Shown here: in pieces, positions 1-5,323 of the stretch
How positions within the stretch are numbered: position 1 is the first letter of the stretch
Layout: each line of letters begins with the position of its first letter
Source of the DNA: Verrucomicrobiota bacterium
Lineage (GTDB): Bacteria > Verrucomicrobiota > Kiritimatiellia > JAAZAB01
Assembly (NCBI GenBank): GCA_018896395.1
Contig: JAHIMN010000014.1
Span: forward strand, 1 to 5,772
Direction of reading: 5' to 3'
Length of the DNA stretch: 5,772 bases
Made by a program: the position numbers and the translations under genes
The notes under the pieces: generated by a model
What the model saw: the letters and a program-made list of their open reading frames with translations, nothing else
Told to the model about the DNA's origin: nothing
Databases searched by the model: none

Positions 1-1023
1 AATGGACGCAGACTCCACCAGAATATGGAGATCAATGAAGAGAGGCAGGATCACGAGACCGCCTGTCACAAGGATGGCGACATGCGGGGTATGGAAGCGT
101 GTCCCTATATTTCCAACCGATTGTGGCAGCATGCCGTCCCGGCTGAGGGCCAGCAAGTAGCGGGAGCCCGCAAGGATTCCGGCGTTGGCCGTCGTGAGGA
201 ACGCCAGGGAAGCCGCGATAGCCATCGCAATCCCTCCAGCCCGGCCCATGACCAGGAGAGCGCCATCGGCGATCGGGGTGAGCGTGCCACTCAGGGCATC
301 AGGCTCGACAACTCCCACTGTCACGGTGATCATCAGGGCGTAGCAGATTCCTATCAGAACCAGTGACAGGATCATCCCGGCGGGGATCGTGCGCCCAGGG
401 TTCTGCACCTCTTCGGCGACACTCGCTACCTTGAGCAGTCCTCCGTAGGCAACGAAGACGAAGCCGGCCGTTGAGAATACGGCGCCCATTCCCTTCGGAA
501 CAAAAGGCTCGTAATTCCGGAGACTGACTGCAGGCAACCCGTAGAAAACGTAGACCAGCATCAGCGCTATGAGACCAAGAACAAGGGCGACCTGAAGGCG
601 GGCCACCTCTTTGACTCCGACCAGGTTGATTCCGATAAAAACGACTCCGAGTATGACGCCACTGACACGCATATCAATGGGGGCTAGAAACCGGATCAAT
701 GCCGCCATCCCCACGAGAGCAAAAGCGCTCTTTAGCGAGAAGGAGACCCAATTCAGTACGCCCGCAATCGTGCCAACCGCTGGCCCCACACCCCGGGCGA
801 TGAAGTAGTAATCACTTCCAGCCTTCGGCATAGCCGTGACCAGCTCCGCCGTACACAACAGCCCTATGGCGGCCAACACGCCGGCCAGTAAGTATGACAA
901 CACGACCGCGGGGCCCGCCATCGCATACGCGAGTCCGGGGAGAACGAAGATCCCCGAACTGATCATCGCGCCGGAGGCCAGGCAGAAAACATGGATCAAC
1001 CCGAGATGTCTTTTCAACTCCAT
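1..1023 (-). CDS. APC-family amino-acid permease, N-terminal 341 residues (runs off left edge)
   Basis: Integral membrane transporter of the amino acid-polyamine-organocation superfamily, which moves amino acids or related amines across the inner membrane by symport or exchange. Read on the minus strand, the frame stays open to the window edge. The first helix carries the substrate-binding signature SGAMISSGIF (residues 17-26). The conserved loop EEVQNPGRTIP (204-214) follows the YGG turn (193-195). Hydrophobic segments fall near residues 8-30, 36-58, 80-110, 120-135, 145-163, 180-195, 218-240, 262-285 and 315-332, consistent with the first nine or so of 12 helices. The ATG at 1021-1023 is preceded by AGAGGGA at about 7 nt spacing. 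Some relatives with a similar N-terminus carry a C-terminal universal-stress domain; that part would lie outside the window. Substrate cannot be assigned. No frameshift is visible. Confidence 0.93.
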   Translation of the reverse strand, partial: MELKRHLGLIHVFCLASGAMISSGIFVLPGLAYAMAGPAVVLSYLLAGVLAAIGLLCTAELVTAMPKAGSDYYFIARGVGPAVGTIAGVLNWVSFSLKSAFALVGMAALIRFLAPIDMRVSGVILGVVFIGINLVGVKEVARLQVALVLGLIALMLVYVFYGLPAVSLRNYEPFVPKGMGAVFSTAGFVFVAYGGLLKVASVAEEVQNPGRTIPAGMILSLVLIGICYALMITVTVGVVEPDALSGTLTPIADGALLVMGRAGGIAMAIAASLAFLTTANAGILAGSRYLLALSRDGMLPQSVGNIGTRFHTPHVAILVTGGLVILPLFIDLHILVESASI

Positions 1024-1030
1024 TGCAGTT

Positions 1031-1036
1031 CCCTCT
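1031..1036 (-). promoter_or_regulatory. Ribosome binding site of the permease
   Basis: On the minus strand AGAGGG lies 7 nt before the ATG at 1021-1023. It supports that start and also the N-terminal LKRHLGLIHVF segment, which is typical of family members entering the first helix. Confidence 0.6.
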
Positions 1037-1119
1037 GTCAGAGTAGAGTAGAACCTTGGTGCGGACCGTTTTAGGCGGAGGGTTTCCGAAACGCCCCCTG
1101 ACACATCCCCTGATTCCTC

Positions 1120-1233
1120 TCACGGAGTGCTCTTCTGTTGCTTATCCTGCTTCTGCTGGGCCTTGTGCTCTTGTTTGCTTGCCATCTGTTTCTGACTCTT
1201 GTTCTTATTCTTTTTTCCGCCTTTGTCTCCCAT
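1120..1233 (-). CDS. 37-residue Lys/Gln/Asn-rich microprotein
   Basis: A short gene of 38 codons including the TGA stop. The product begins MGDKGGKKNKNKSQKQ and ends QQKSTP. It has 12 Lys, 8 Gln and no aromatic residues, so it should be soluble, strongly basic and disordered. The start is decided by an excellent Shine-Dalgarno, AAGGAG, 7 nt before the ATG. The next gene on the same strand, the permease, starts 96 nt downstream with no clear terminator between, so co-transcription is likely. I recall small uncharacterised proteins starting MGDKG with Lys-rich bodies in several environmental bacteria, which argues it is real, but I cannot confirm homology. Function unknown; nucleic-acid or ribosome binding would fit the charge but is speculation. 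Confidence 0.7.
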   Translation of the reverse strand: MGDKGGKKNKNKSQKQMASKQEHKAQQKQDKQQKSTP

Positions 1234-1240
1234 TGTGTGA

Positions 1241-1246
1241 CTCCTT
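1241..1246 (-). promoter_or_regulatory. Strong ribosome binding site of the microprotein
   Basis: The minus strand reads GGAAAGGAGTCACACA and then the ATG at 1231-1233. The AAGGAG core is a near-perfect anti-16S match at good spacing. It is the main evidence that this very short frame is translated. Confidence 0.7.
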
Positions 1247-1315
1247 TCCATTCGCTATTTACGTTTTGCCCGATCCCACTCCCCGTTGCACAGGGACAAT
1301 ACATTCTTGGGTTAA

Positions 1316-1344
1316 AGGCTATACCTGCCGCAGCAGAAGGTCAA
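1316..1344 (-). promoter_or_regulatory. Possible sigma70-type promoter for the microprotein/permease unit
   Basis: On the minus strand TTGACC (1339-1344) resembles a -35 box. A weak -10 follows, either TAGCCT after 17 nt (1316-1321) or TATAGC after 15 nt (1318-1323). It would give a leader of roughly 75 nt before the microprotein ATG. The -10 match is poor, so this is tentative. Confidence 0.25.
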
Positions 1345-1440
1345 CACGGGAATCACGGATATTAAGCTCAGAATGCCCCAGGATCGATCAGGGCGGACAG
1401 GGCTACAAATGGAAGCTTTTTTTCAACGTACCGAATTTTA

Positions 1441-1467
1441 GTGGCCACTTGGTGGCCACTTTTTTAC
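1441..1467. repeat. GTGGCCAC double palindrome and copy 1 of a 15-bp repeat
   Basis: Two copies of the perfect palindrome GTGGCCAC sit 3 nt apart (TTG between). The second runs into TGGCCACTTTTTTAC (1453-1467), which recurs exactly at 1692-1706 in the same orientation, 239 bp away. The two 15-bp copies lie on either side of the tRNA fragment. Confidence 0.7.
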
Positions 1468-1577
1468 TGCAATTGGTGAATTTGGTCAAATTTGGTGAAA
1501 TTGGATAGGCAGTTTAACTCATTGAATGATTGGTAAATACAATAAAATCAAGGGTATATGAAAAATCGTCAGGTTGA

Positions 1578-1623
1578 CCTCACACGGTAGAAGTCGCAGG
1601 TTCAAGCCCTGCACGGCCCACCA
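1578..1623 (+). tRNA. 3' fragment of a tRNA, probably tRNA-Val(CAC); putative attachment-site scar
   Basis: The sequence has a perfect T-arm: stem GCAGG (1596-1600) pairs with CCTGC (1608-1612) around a canonical TTCAAGC loop. Then comes a 3' acceptor strand ACGGCCC (1613-1619), discriminator A and encoded CCA (1621-1623). Upstream are a 5-nt variable region AAGTC (1591-1595), the 3' anticodon strand GGTAG (1586-1590) and a 7-nt loop CTCACAC with anticodon CAC (1581-1583), which reads as valine. The 5' anticodon strand is degraded (TTGAC; one mismatch and two G-U pairs). No D-arm and no GGGCCGT acceptor strand exist upstream, so it is not a functional tRNA. A fragment starting at the anticodon loop is typical of the duplicated 3' end left when a tyrosine-recombinase element inserts into a tRNA gene. 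Confidence 0.75.
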
Positions 1624-1791
1624 TTAACTCGCTTTCAATACGCTACTTACACTACCGACCGGTGCTTCCCCGTTTTCGCTTTTTGAGTTACTGGCCACTT
1701 TTTTACCAGATTGCTCATTTGCTATAGGCGTTTTTAAAATTCTGCCTTCCAAGCTGGATTTGAGAATGACACAAGCCTGGGTGGGTATCAT
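1624..1791 (-). pseudogene. 55-residue frame resembling an integrase C-terminal tail (relict?)
   Basis: On the minus strand an ATG at 1789-1791 opens 55 codons and stops at 1624-1626, immediately against the CCA end of the tRNA fragment on the other strand. The translation contains NEQSGKKVASNSKSENGE, low-complexity and basic, like the disordered tails that follow the catalytic domain in some tyrosine recombinases. An integrase reading toward its tRNA attachment site is a common arrangement. However, no recombinase catalytic motif is present, a TGA lies directly upstream of the ATG, and there is no ribosome binding site. It is at most a relict, and may be noncoding. Confidence 0.25.
1692..1706 (+). 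repeat. Copy 2 of the 15-bp TGGCCACTTTTTTAC repeat
   Basis: Exact copy, same orientation, of 1453-1467. It starts 69 nt after the tRNA fragment, whereas copy 1 ends 110 nt before it. The two copies therefore bracket the putative attachment core, as arm-type integrase sites would, although the spacing is not symmetric. Confidence 0.6.
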
Positions 1792-1946
1792 TCATCAAGA
1801 AGTGTGTTGCATTCTTAAATTGAACCAGCCATGCTCCCGAAATAACTTCGGTTGCCGTCTTGCCGTGTGCTCAAATCAGTCTGCAAAAGACTCGCTCTCA
1901 TACAAAACACCGTGATAAAAACATGTCCTTTAAGTCAAATTAATAT

Positions 1947-1953
1947 GTGAGGT
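1947..1953 (+). promoter_or_regulatory. Ribosome binding site of the decarboxylase
   Basis: TGTGAGGTGACACC precedes the ATG at 1960. The GAGGTG core, about 6 nt from the start, fixes the start codon. No earlier in-frame start has a comparable site. Confidence 0.65.
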
Positions 1954-1959
1954 GACACC

Positions 1960-3627
1960 ATGGTTGAGAACAATGGCCTGACCTGTACCTTGTCCCGTTA
2001 TCTGCTCCATCGTCTGCAGGAGGCTGGTATTGGCCATCTCTTCGGGGTACCCGGAGATTATGTCCTGGATTTTCTCGACGCGGTGATTGCCAGTCCGATC
2101 CAGTGGGTCGGTACCTGCAATGAATTGAATGCCGGCTACGCAGCCGACGGTTACGCCCGCCTGAATGGCGCCGGTGCCGCAGTGGTAACATACTGCGTCG
2201 GCGGATTCAGCATCCTGAACGCTGTAGCAGGGGCCTATGCCGAACGGGTACCCCTCATCGTCATCAGCGGTGCCCCACCCGCCCGGCGTAGAGAGGCAGG
2301 AGCGCTGGTTCATCACCTGGTTTCCGACTATTACCTGCAACTGGATATATTCAAAAAGGTGACGATTGATGCTGCGATTCTTACCAATCCGGAAACCGCC
2401 CCCGATGAGATCGATCGGGTCATCCGCAACGGGATCCTCCATAAATTGCCGGTCTACCTGGAGCTTCCCGCAGATATGGCGCATACCCCCTGCCGTCAGC
2501 CTTCCCCCCTGACCCATGCCATAACACTGCACACAGATGAGGAAAACCTGAAGAGTTGTCTCCAGGAGGCGGTTGGGTTGCTCAACAGGGCAGGCAGTCC
2601 CATTGTGCTGGTGGGCGTTGAGTTGCTGCGCTTCGGCCTGGGAAGCAGCCTCCTCCAACTTGTGGAAGGCCTTGAGCTCCCCTTTGCCACCATGCTCAGC
2701 AGCAAATCCGTGCTCCCGGAACTTCATCCCCAGTTCATCGGCATCTACCAGGGGGGGTGGAGTCGTGAAACAGTGCGCCGGCAGGTTGAGTCCTCCGACT
2801 GCCTGCTGTCGCTGGGGGTCTGGATGACGGATATGGATACCGGTATGTTCAGCGACAATCTGGATAATCGTCGTATGATCGTTGCCGGTAACGGTCAGGT
2901 AAGCATTGGCGATCACAATTACCGGAACGTGCAATTGGGCGACTTCATCCGTGGGCTGATGACCGGGGTCCAGCCCCGTTCGTACCTGACCTCGCATCCG
3001 GTTGAATCATACCACGCCAGGGTGCCGTTCATCCCTGAGGCGTCGAGAAAGCTGACCGCCCTACGCCTGTATGAACGGTTGAACACATTTCTCGATGACC
3101 GGATGATCCTGCTTGCCGAACCGGGTGATGCCTTTTGCGCAGCCCTTGATTTCCATATAGAAGAGGCCGAGAATTTCATCGTCCAGGCCTTCTATACATC
3201 CATCGGCTACTGCACCCCGGCTGCGTTGGGCGTGGCGTTCGCCCGTCCAAGCAAGCGACCGGTGGTCCTAACCGGTGACGGCGCCTTCCAGATGACCGCC
3301 CAGGAGCTCTCCACCCTGATCAGGCAGCGTTGTCCCGCCATTATACTGCTTATTAATAATGACGGTTACCTGGTTGAACGGGTGCTGCACGAGGATGGGC
3401 CGTACAATGACATCCAGATGTGGAACTATGCGGACCTGCCGTCGGCATTAGGCGGTGGCGCTCATGCCGTCGGCATCCGGGTAACCACGGAGGGAGAACT
3501 GGAACATGCCCTGACATCTGCGGCCAAGGAGCAGGACAGGCTTTCTTTGATAGAACTCTGTCTGCCCGACCGTGACTGTTCCGTAGGATTAAAGCGGTTG
3601 GGTGATGCATTCAGGAAAAAGGGATAA
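1960..3627 (+). CDS. ThDP-dependent 2-keto acid decarboxylase (pyruvate/indolepyruvate/branched-chain type)
   Basis: A complete 555-residue cytoplasmic enzyme, the usual length for the family. It should non-oxidatively decarboxylate a 2-keto acid to an aldehyde and CO2 using thiamine diphosphate and Mg2+. The N-terminal pyrimidine-binding domain has GVPGDY (29-34, Asp33) and CNELNAGYAADGYAR (53-67, cofactor-activating Glu55). The paired active-site histidines are His118-His119 in ALVHHL. A central domain follows. The C-terminal pyrophosphate-binding domain has GDG (439-441) to NN (466-467) and the catalytic Glu473 in GYLVER. The stretch NNDGYLVERVLH...YNDIQMWNYADLP (466-493) is closer to what I recall of indolepyruvate and branched-chain keto acid decarboxylases than to Zymomonas or yeast pyruvate decarboxylase, so the substrate is probably bulkier than pyruvate; this is inference. 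It stands alone on its strand, beside the tRNA scar. Confidence 0.94.
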   Translation: MVENNGLTCTLSRYLLHRLQEAGIGHLFGVPGDYVLDFLDAVIASPIQWVGTCNELNAGYAADGYARLNGAGAAVVTYCVGGFSILNAVAGAYAERVPLIVISGAPPARRREAGALVHHLVSDYYLQLDIFKKVTIDAAILTNPETAPDEIDRVIRNGILHKLPVYLELPADMAHTPCRQPSPLTHAITLHTDEENLKSCLQEAVGLLNRAGSPIVLVGVELLRFGLGSSLLQLVEGLELPFATMLSSKSVLPELHPQFIGIYQGGWSRETVRRQVESSDCLLSLGVWMTDMDTGMFSDNLDNRRMIVAGNGQVSIGDHNYRNVQLGDFIRGLMTGVQPRSYLTSHPVESYHARVPFIPEASRKLTALRLYERLNTFLDDRMILLAEPGDAFCAALDFHIEEAENFIVQAFYTSIGYCTPAALGVAFARPSKRPVVLTGDGAFQMTAQELSTLIRQRCPAIILLINNDGYLVERVLHEDGPYNDIQMWNYADLPSALGGGAHAVGIRVTTEGELEHALTSAAKEQDRLSLIELCLPDRDCSVGLKRLGDAFRKKG

Positions 3628-3630
3628 ATC

Positions 3631-3649
3631 AAAAAGTCCCTCAAAGGGA
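3631..3649 (-). terminator. Short hairpin with T-run, reading leftward
   Basis: TCCCT (3637-3641) pairs with AGGGA (3645-3649) around a 3-nt loop. On the minus strand the hairpin is followed by C and five Ts (3631-3635), so it would stop transcripts coming from murA. In the plus direction only CCTTTAT follows at a distance, so it is a weak terminator for the decarboxylase. The stem is only 5 bp, so confidence is low. Confidence 0.35.
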
Positions 3650-3732
3650 GCGGCCTTTATAAAAACGTCCGCATACTGAATCGAAAAACTCGGGCTTAAT
3701 CGGCGATGAAAAGGCGGTAAATTTACAAGAGG

Positions 3733-3810
3733 GCGCCTGCGGCGTGCCCGCCAAAGCCTTGGGCGCAGGCAGGCGTAACTACACAGGGCAGGCCACTTCG
3801 CCCTTCGGGC
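3733..3810. repeat. GC-rich palindromic intergenic repeat
   Basis: GCCTGCG (3735-3741) pairs with CGCAGGC (3764-3770). Inside it CCAA/TTGG (3751-3760) forms a small arm, and an alternative outer pairing is CGCCTGC (3734-3740) with GCAGGCG (3769-3775). Farther right, GCCCTTCGGGC (3800-3810) forms a tight 4-bp hairpin. The block is noncoding and lies in the 3' flank of both the decarboxylase and murA. Mosaic GC-rich palindromes of this look are common in intergenic DNA of several uncultured phyla; copy number cannot be judged from one window. Confidence 0.4.
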
Positions 3811-3843
3811 TACGCATGGCAAGCCGAATTTCACCCGTGCATC

Positions 3844-5118
3844 TCATGTCTCGCGCACAATATCGGCGCCCAGCGCGCGCAGGCGTTCCTCCACGCGCTC
3901 GTAGCCGCGGTCAATCACTTCGGCATTGTTGATGACGCTCGTGCCCTTGGCGCAGAGCGCGGCAATCAGGAGCGCCATGCCGGCGCGGATATCGGGACTG
4001 GAGACTGGAATGGCATGCAGGCTCGCGGGCCCGATTACCACCACGCGGTGCGGGTCGCACGGCACCAGCCGCGCGCCCATGTCGATGAGCCGGTCCACGA
4101 AATACATGCGGCTTTCAAACATCTTTTCGAAGAACAGGACCGTGCCCTGTGCCTGCGTACCGGCCACAATCGCCACGCTCATGAGATCGGACGGAAAATT
4201 CGGCCAGGGCCCATCCTCGATCTTCGGCACGGCCAGCCCCAGCTCGGAACGTACGCGCGGCCGTCGCCGCGATACAAGTTTTAGACCGTCCTCGTCAAGC
4301 GTCAAGGCCATGCCCAGCGTCTGGAACGGATGCAGGATCGGGGCCATATCATGCCGAGAAACGGGGGTAATCGTCAGGTCGCCGCCCGTGACCGCCGCGG
4401 CCGCTAAGAAACTGCCGATTTCAATGTGATCCGGCGCGACATCGTGAACGGCGCCGTGCAAGCTATCCACGCCTTCTACGCGAAGAAAGTTGGTACCCAG
4501 TCCGGTAAGGCGCGCGCCCATTTTCATAAGCAGGCTTCCCAGATCCTGCACGTGTGGCTCGCAGGCCGCATTAAACAGGGTGGTCGCACCCGGCGCCAAT
4601 ACGGCGGCCATCAGTATGTTTTCGGTCGCCGTGACGCTGGCCTCATCAAGCAGAATATCGGCCCCGCGCAGGGTCTGCCGCCGGAAGGTGAAATGTTCGC
4701 CGCCGGTAATCTCGATCCCCAGCGCGCGCAGTCCCAAAAGGTGCGCATCCAGCCGCCGCCGTCCGATAACGTCCCCGCCGGGCGGATAGATCACAGCGCG
4801 GCCATGGCGCGCGGCCATGGGTCCGGCAAATAAAATGGAAGACCGCACCCTGTGGCAGAGTTCACGGCTGAGACGGCGCTTGCGAATGCCCCGGGCGCAT
4901 AGACGAACGGTGCGTTCCTTCTGGTTCACGCTGACCCCCAGTTCGGCCAGGATGGCCAGCATGGTGGCAACATCCTCGATCCGGGGCACGTTACGCAATT
5001 CGAGCTCCTCATCGGTCAGCAGACAGGCCGCCAGCATGGGCAGGACAGCATTCTTGTTGCCCGCCGGCTGGAACGCGCCGCCGATCTTGCGCCGACCATT
5101 AATGATGAATCGTGCCAT
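3844..5118 (-). CDS. murA: UDP-N-acetylglucosamine 1-carboxyvinyltransferase (MurA), Asp-type active site
   Basis: A complete 424-residue cytoplasmic enzyme (E. coli MurA has 419). It transfers enolpyruvate from phosphoenolpyruvate to UDP-GlcNAc, the first committed step of peptidoglycan synthesis. The fold is two inverted alpha/beta domains. Visible key residues are Lys22 and Asn23 in AGNKNAVLP, Arg92 in VRSSI, Arg121, Asp311 (base, FPSDLM, matching E. coli Asp305) and Arg404 in IDRGYER (matching Arg397). The active-site loop reads PPGGDVIGRRRLDAH (112-126): the position of E. coli Cys115 is Asp116, and the usual Pro of GARP is Arg122. I recall the same PPGGDVIGRRR loop in a MurA subfamily of other phyla, so this is probably a lineage trait rather than a mutation. 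Cys-to-Asp enzymes are known to be active and fosfomycin-insensitive. The start has only a weak ribosome binding site. Confidence 0.95.
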   Translation of the reverse strand: MARFIINGRRKIGGAFQPAGNKNAVLPMLAACLLTDEELELRNVPRIEDVATMLAILAELGVSVNQKERTVRLCARGIRKRRLSRELCHRVRSSILFAGPMAARHGRAVIYPPGGDVIGRRRLDAHLLGLRALGIEITGGEHFTFRRQTLRGADILLDEASVTATENILMAAVLAPGATTLFNAACEPHVQDLGSLLMKMGARLTGLGTNFLRVEGVDSLHGAVHDVAPDHIEIGSFLAAAAVTGGDLTITPVSRHDMAPILHPFQTLGMALTLDEDGLKLVSRRRPRVRSELGLAVPKIEDGPWPNFPSDLMSVAIVAGTQAQGTVLFFEKMFESRMYFVDRLIDMGARLVPCDPHRVVVIGPASLHAIPVSSPDIRAGMALLIAALCAKGTSVINNAEVIDRGYERVEERLRALGADIVRET

Positions 5119-5149
5119 ATGAGTGTCTTAACCATCAAGAACAGCCACG

Positions 5150-5178
5150 TTAATAAAATTCCAAATTCCAAGCTCCAA
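5150..5178 (-). promoter_or_regulatory. Candidate murA promoter inside the repeat arm
   Basis: On the minus strand TTGGAG (5173-5178), 17 nt spacing and TATTAA (5150-5155) form a fair sigma70-like pair. The leader before the murA ATG would be about 25 nt. The -35 box lies within the AATTCC-rich repeat arm and the -10 at its edge. It is the best candidate between the upstream terminator and murA, but the -35 matches only three consensus bases. Confidence 0.35.
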
Positions 5179-5300
5179 ATTCCAGGGAAACGCAATCAAT
5201 TAAAGCAAAATGAATAAAACGGATTGAAAAGTTGGTTTTATTTTGTCTTTGTTAGAATTTGAATATTCCTTGGAATTTGGATTTTGGAACTTGGAATTTT
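5156..5300. repeat. Nested inverted repeat (MITE-like or PVC-type intergenic repeat)
   Basis: The left arm (5156-5186, CCAAATTCC/GCTCC words) is an imperfect inverted copy of the right arm (5268-5300, TTGGAATTTGG words). About 30 bp pair, with three mismatches and a one-base gap. Inside, CAAAATGAATAAAAC (5206-5220) pairs with GTTTTATTTTG (5235-5245) with a GAA bulge, and flanking AAAG/CTTT extends the stem. The whole would fold into a long cruciform or RNA hairpin. No coding capacity and no clear target-site duplication is seen. Similar TTGGAATTT-rich palindromes are, from memory, widespread in planctomycete- and Omnitrophota-like genomes. Confidence 0.6.
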
Positions 5301-5301
5301 T

Positions 5302-5323
5302 AAAGTTGCGGGCCGCGCCCGCA
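5302..5323 (-). terminator. Hairpin terminator after transketolase
   Basis: TGCGGGC (5307-5313) and GCCCGCA (5317-5323) form a perfect 7-bp GC-rich stem with a CGC loop, directly after the transketolase stop codon. On the minus strand the following bases are ACTTTAAAAATT, an interrupted T-tract. Placement and stem strength favour a terminator, although the U-run is imperfect. Confidence 0.55.

Larger units (their letters stand above)
1234..1577. other. Intergenic region without a gene; AT-rich, short repeats
   Basis: No frame here has a convincing start and composition. The part next to the microprotein holds its ribosome binding site and a possible promoter. From about 1420 the base composition becomes markedly AT-rich. 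It contains two GTGGCCAC palindromes (1441-1448 and 1452-1459), then a cluster of small dyads at 1471-1506 made of TTGGTGAA/TTGGTCAA words, including AATTTGGTCAAATT. If the tRNA fragment at 1578 is an attachment site, this stretch would be the end of an integrated element, and the small repeats could be recombinase or accessory-factor sites. Confidence 0.5.
1624..1959. other. Intergenic region between tRNA fragment and decarboxylase gene
   Basis: Apart from the doubtful minus-strand 55-residue frame and the 15-bp repeat, I see no gene. A small inverted repeat AGTCT/AGACT with a 5-nt loop lies at 1878-1892. No good sigma70 promoter stands out for the decarboxylase. The best candidate, TTGAAC-17 nt-TAACTT, matches poorly in the -10 box. 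Confidence 0.5.

Noticed and set aside
25..1051. Plus-strand frames of 65-113 residues opposite the permease
   Set aside because: Antisense to a continuous 341-residue frame with APC motifs; hydrophilic, no homology I recognise.
1056..1508. 150-residue plus-strand frame
   Set aside because: It runs antisense through the microprotein and across AT-rich repeats; its composition is Ser/Cys/Pro-rich nonsense with no motif.
1380..1623. Intact tRNA interrupted by a group I intron in the anticodon loop
   Set aside because: No 5' half (acceptor GGGCCGT or D-arm) exists upstream within the window's intergenic space, and no intron core is visible.
1816..1844. TTGAAC-17-TAACTT as decarboxylase promoter
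   Set aside because: The -10 box matches only three consensus positions and the leader would be over 100 nt; not strong enough to annotate.
1700..1915. Plus-strand frame reading through 1700-1915 (…KILPSKLDLRMTQAWVG…)
   Set aside because: No start with a ribosome binding site and no recognisable domain; it overlaps the repeat and is probably a noncoding intergenic repeat.
1930..2997. 355-residue open frame on the minus strand opposite the decarboxylase
   Set aside because: It mirrors the codon structure of the well-supported plus-strand enzyme, has no family motifs and no ribosome binding site.
3926..5122. Several plus-strand frames of 89-167 residues opposite murA
   Set aside because: All are antisense shadows of a high-GC gene with clear MurA motifs.
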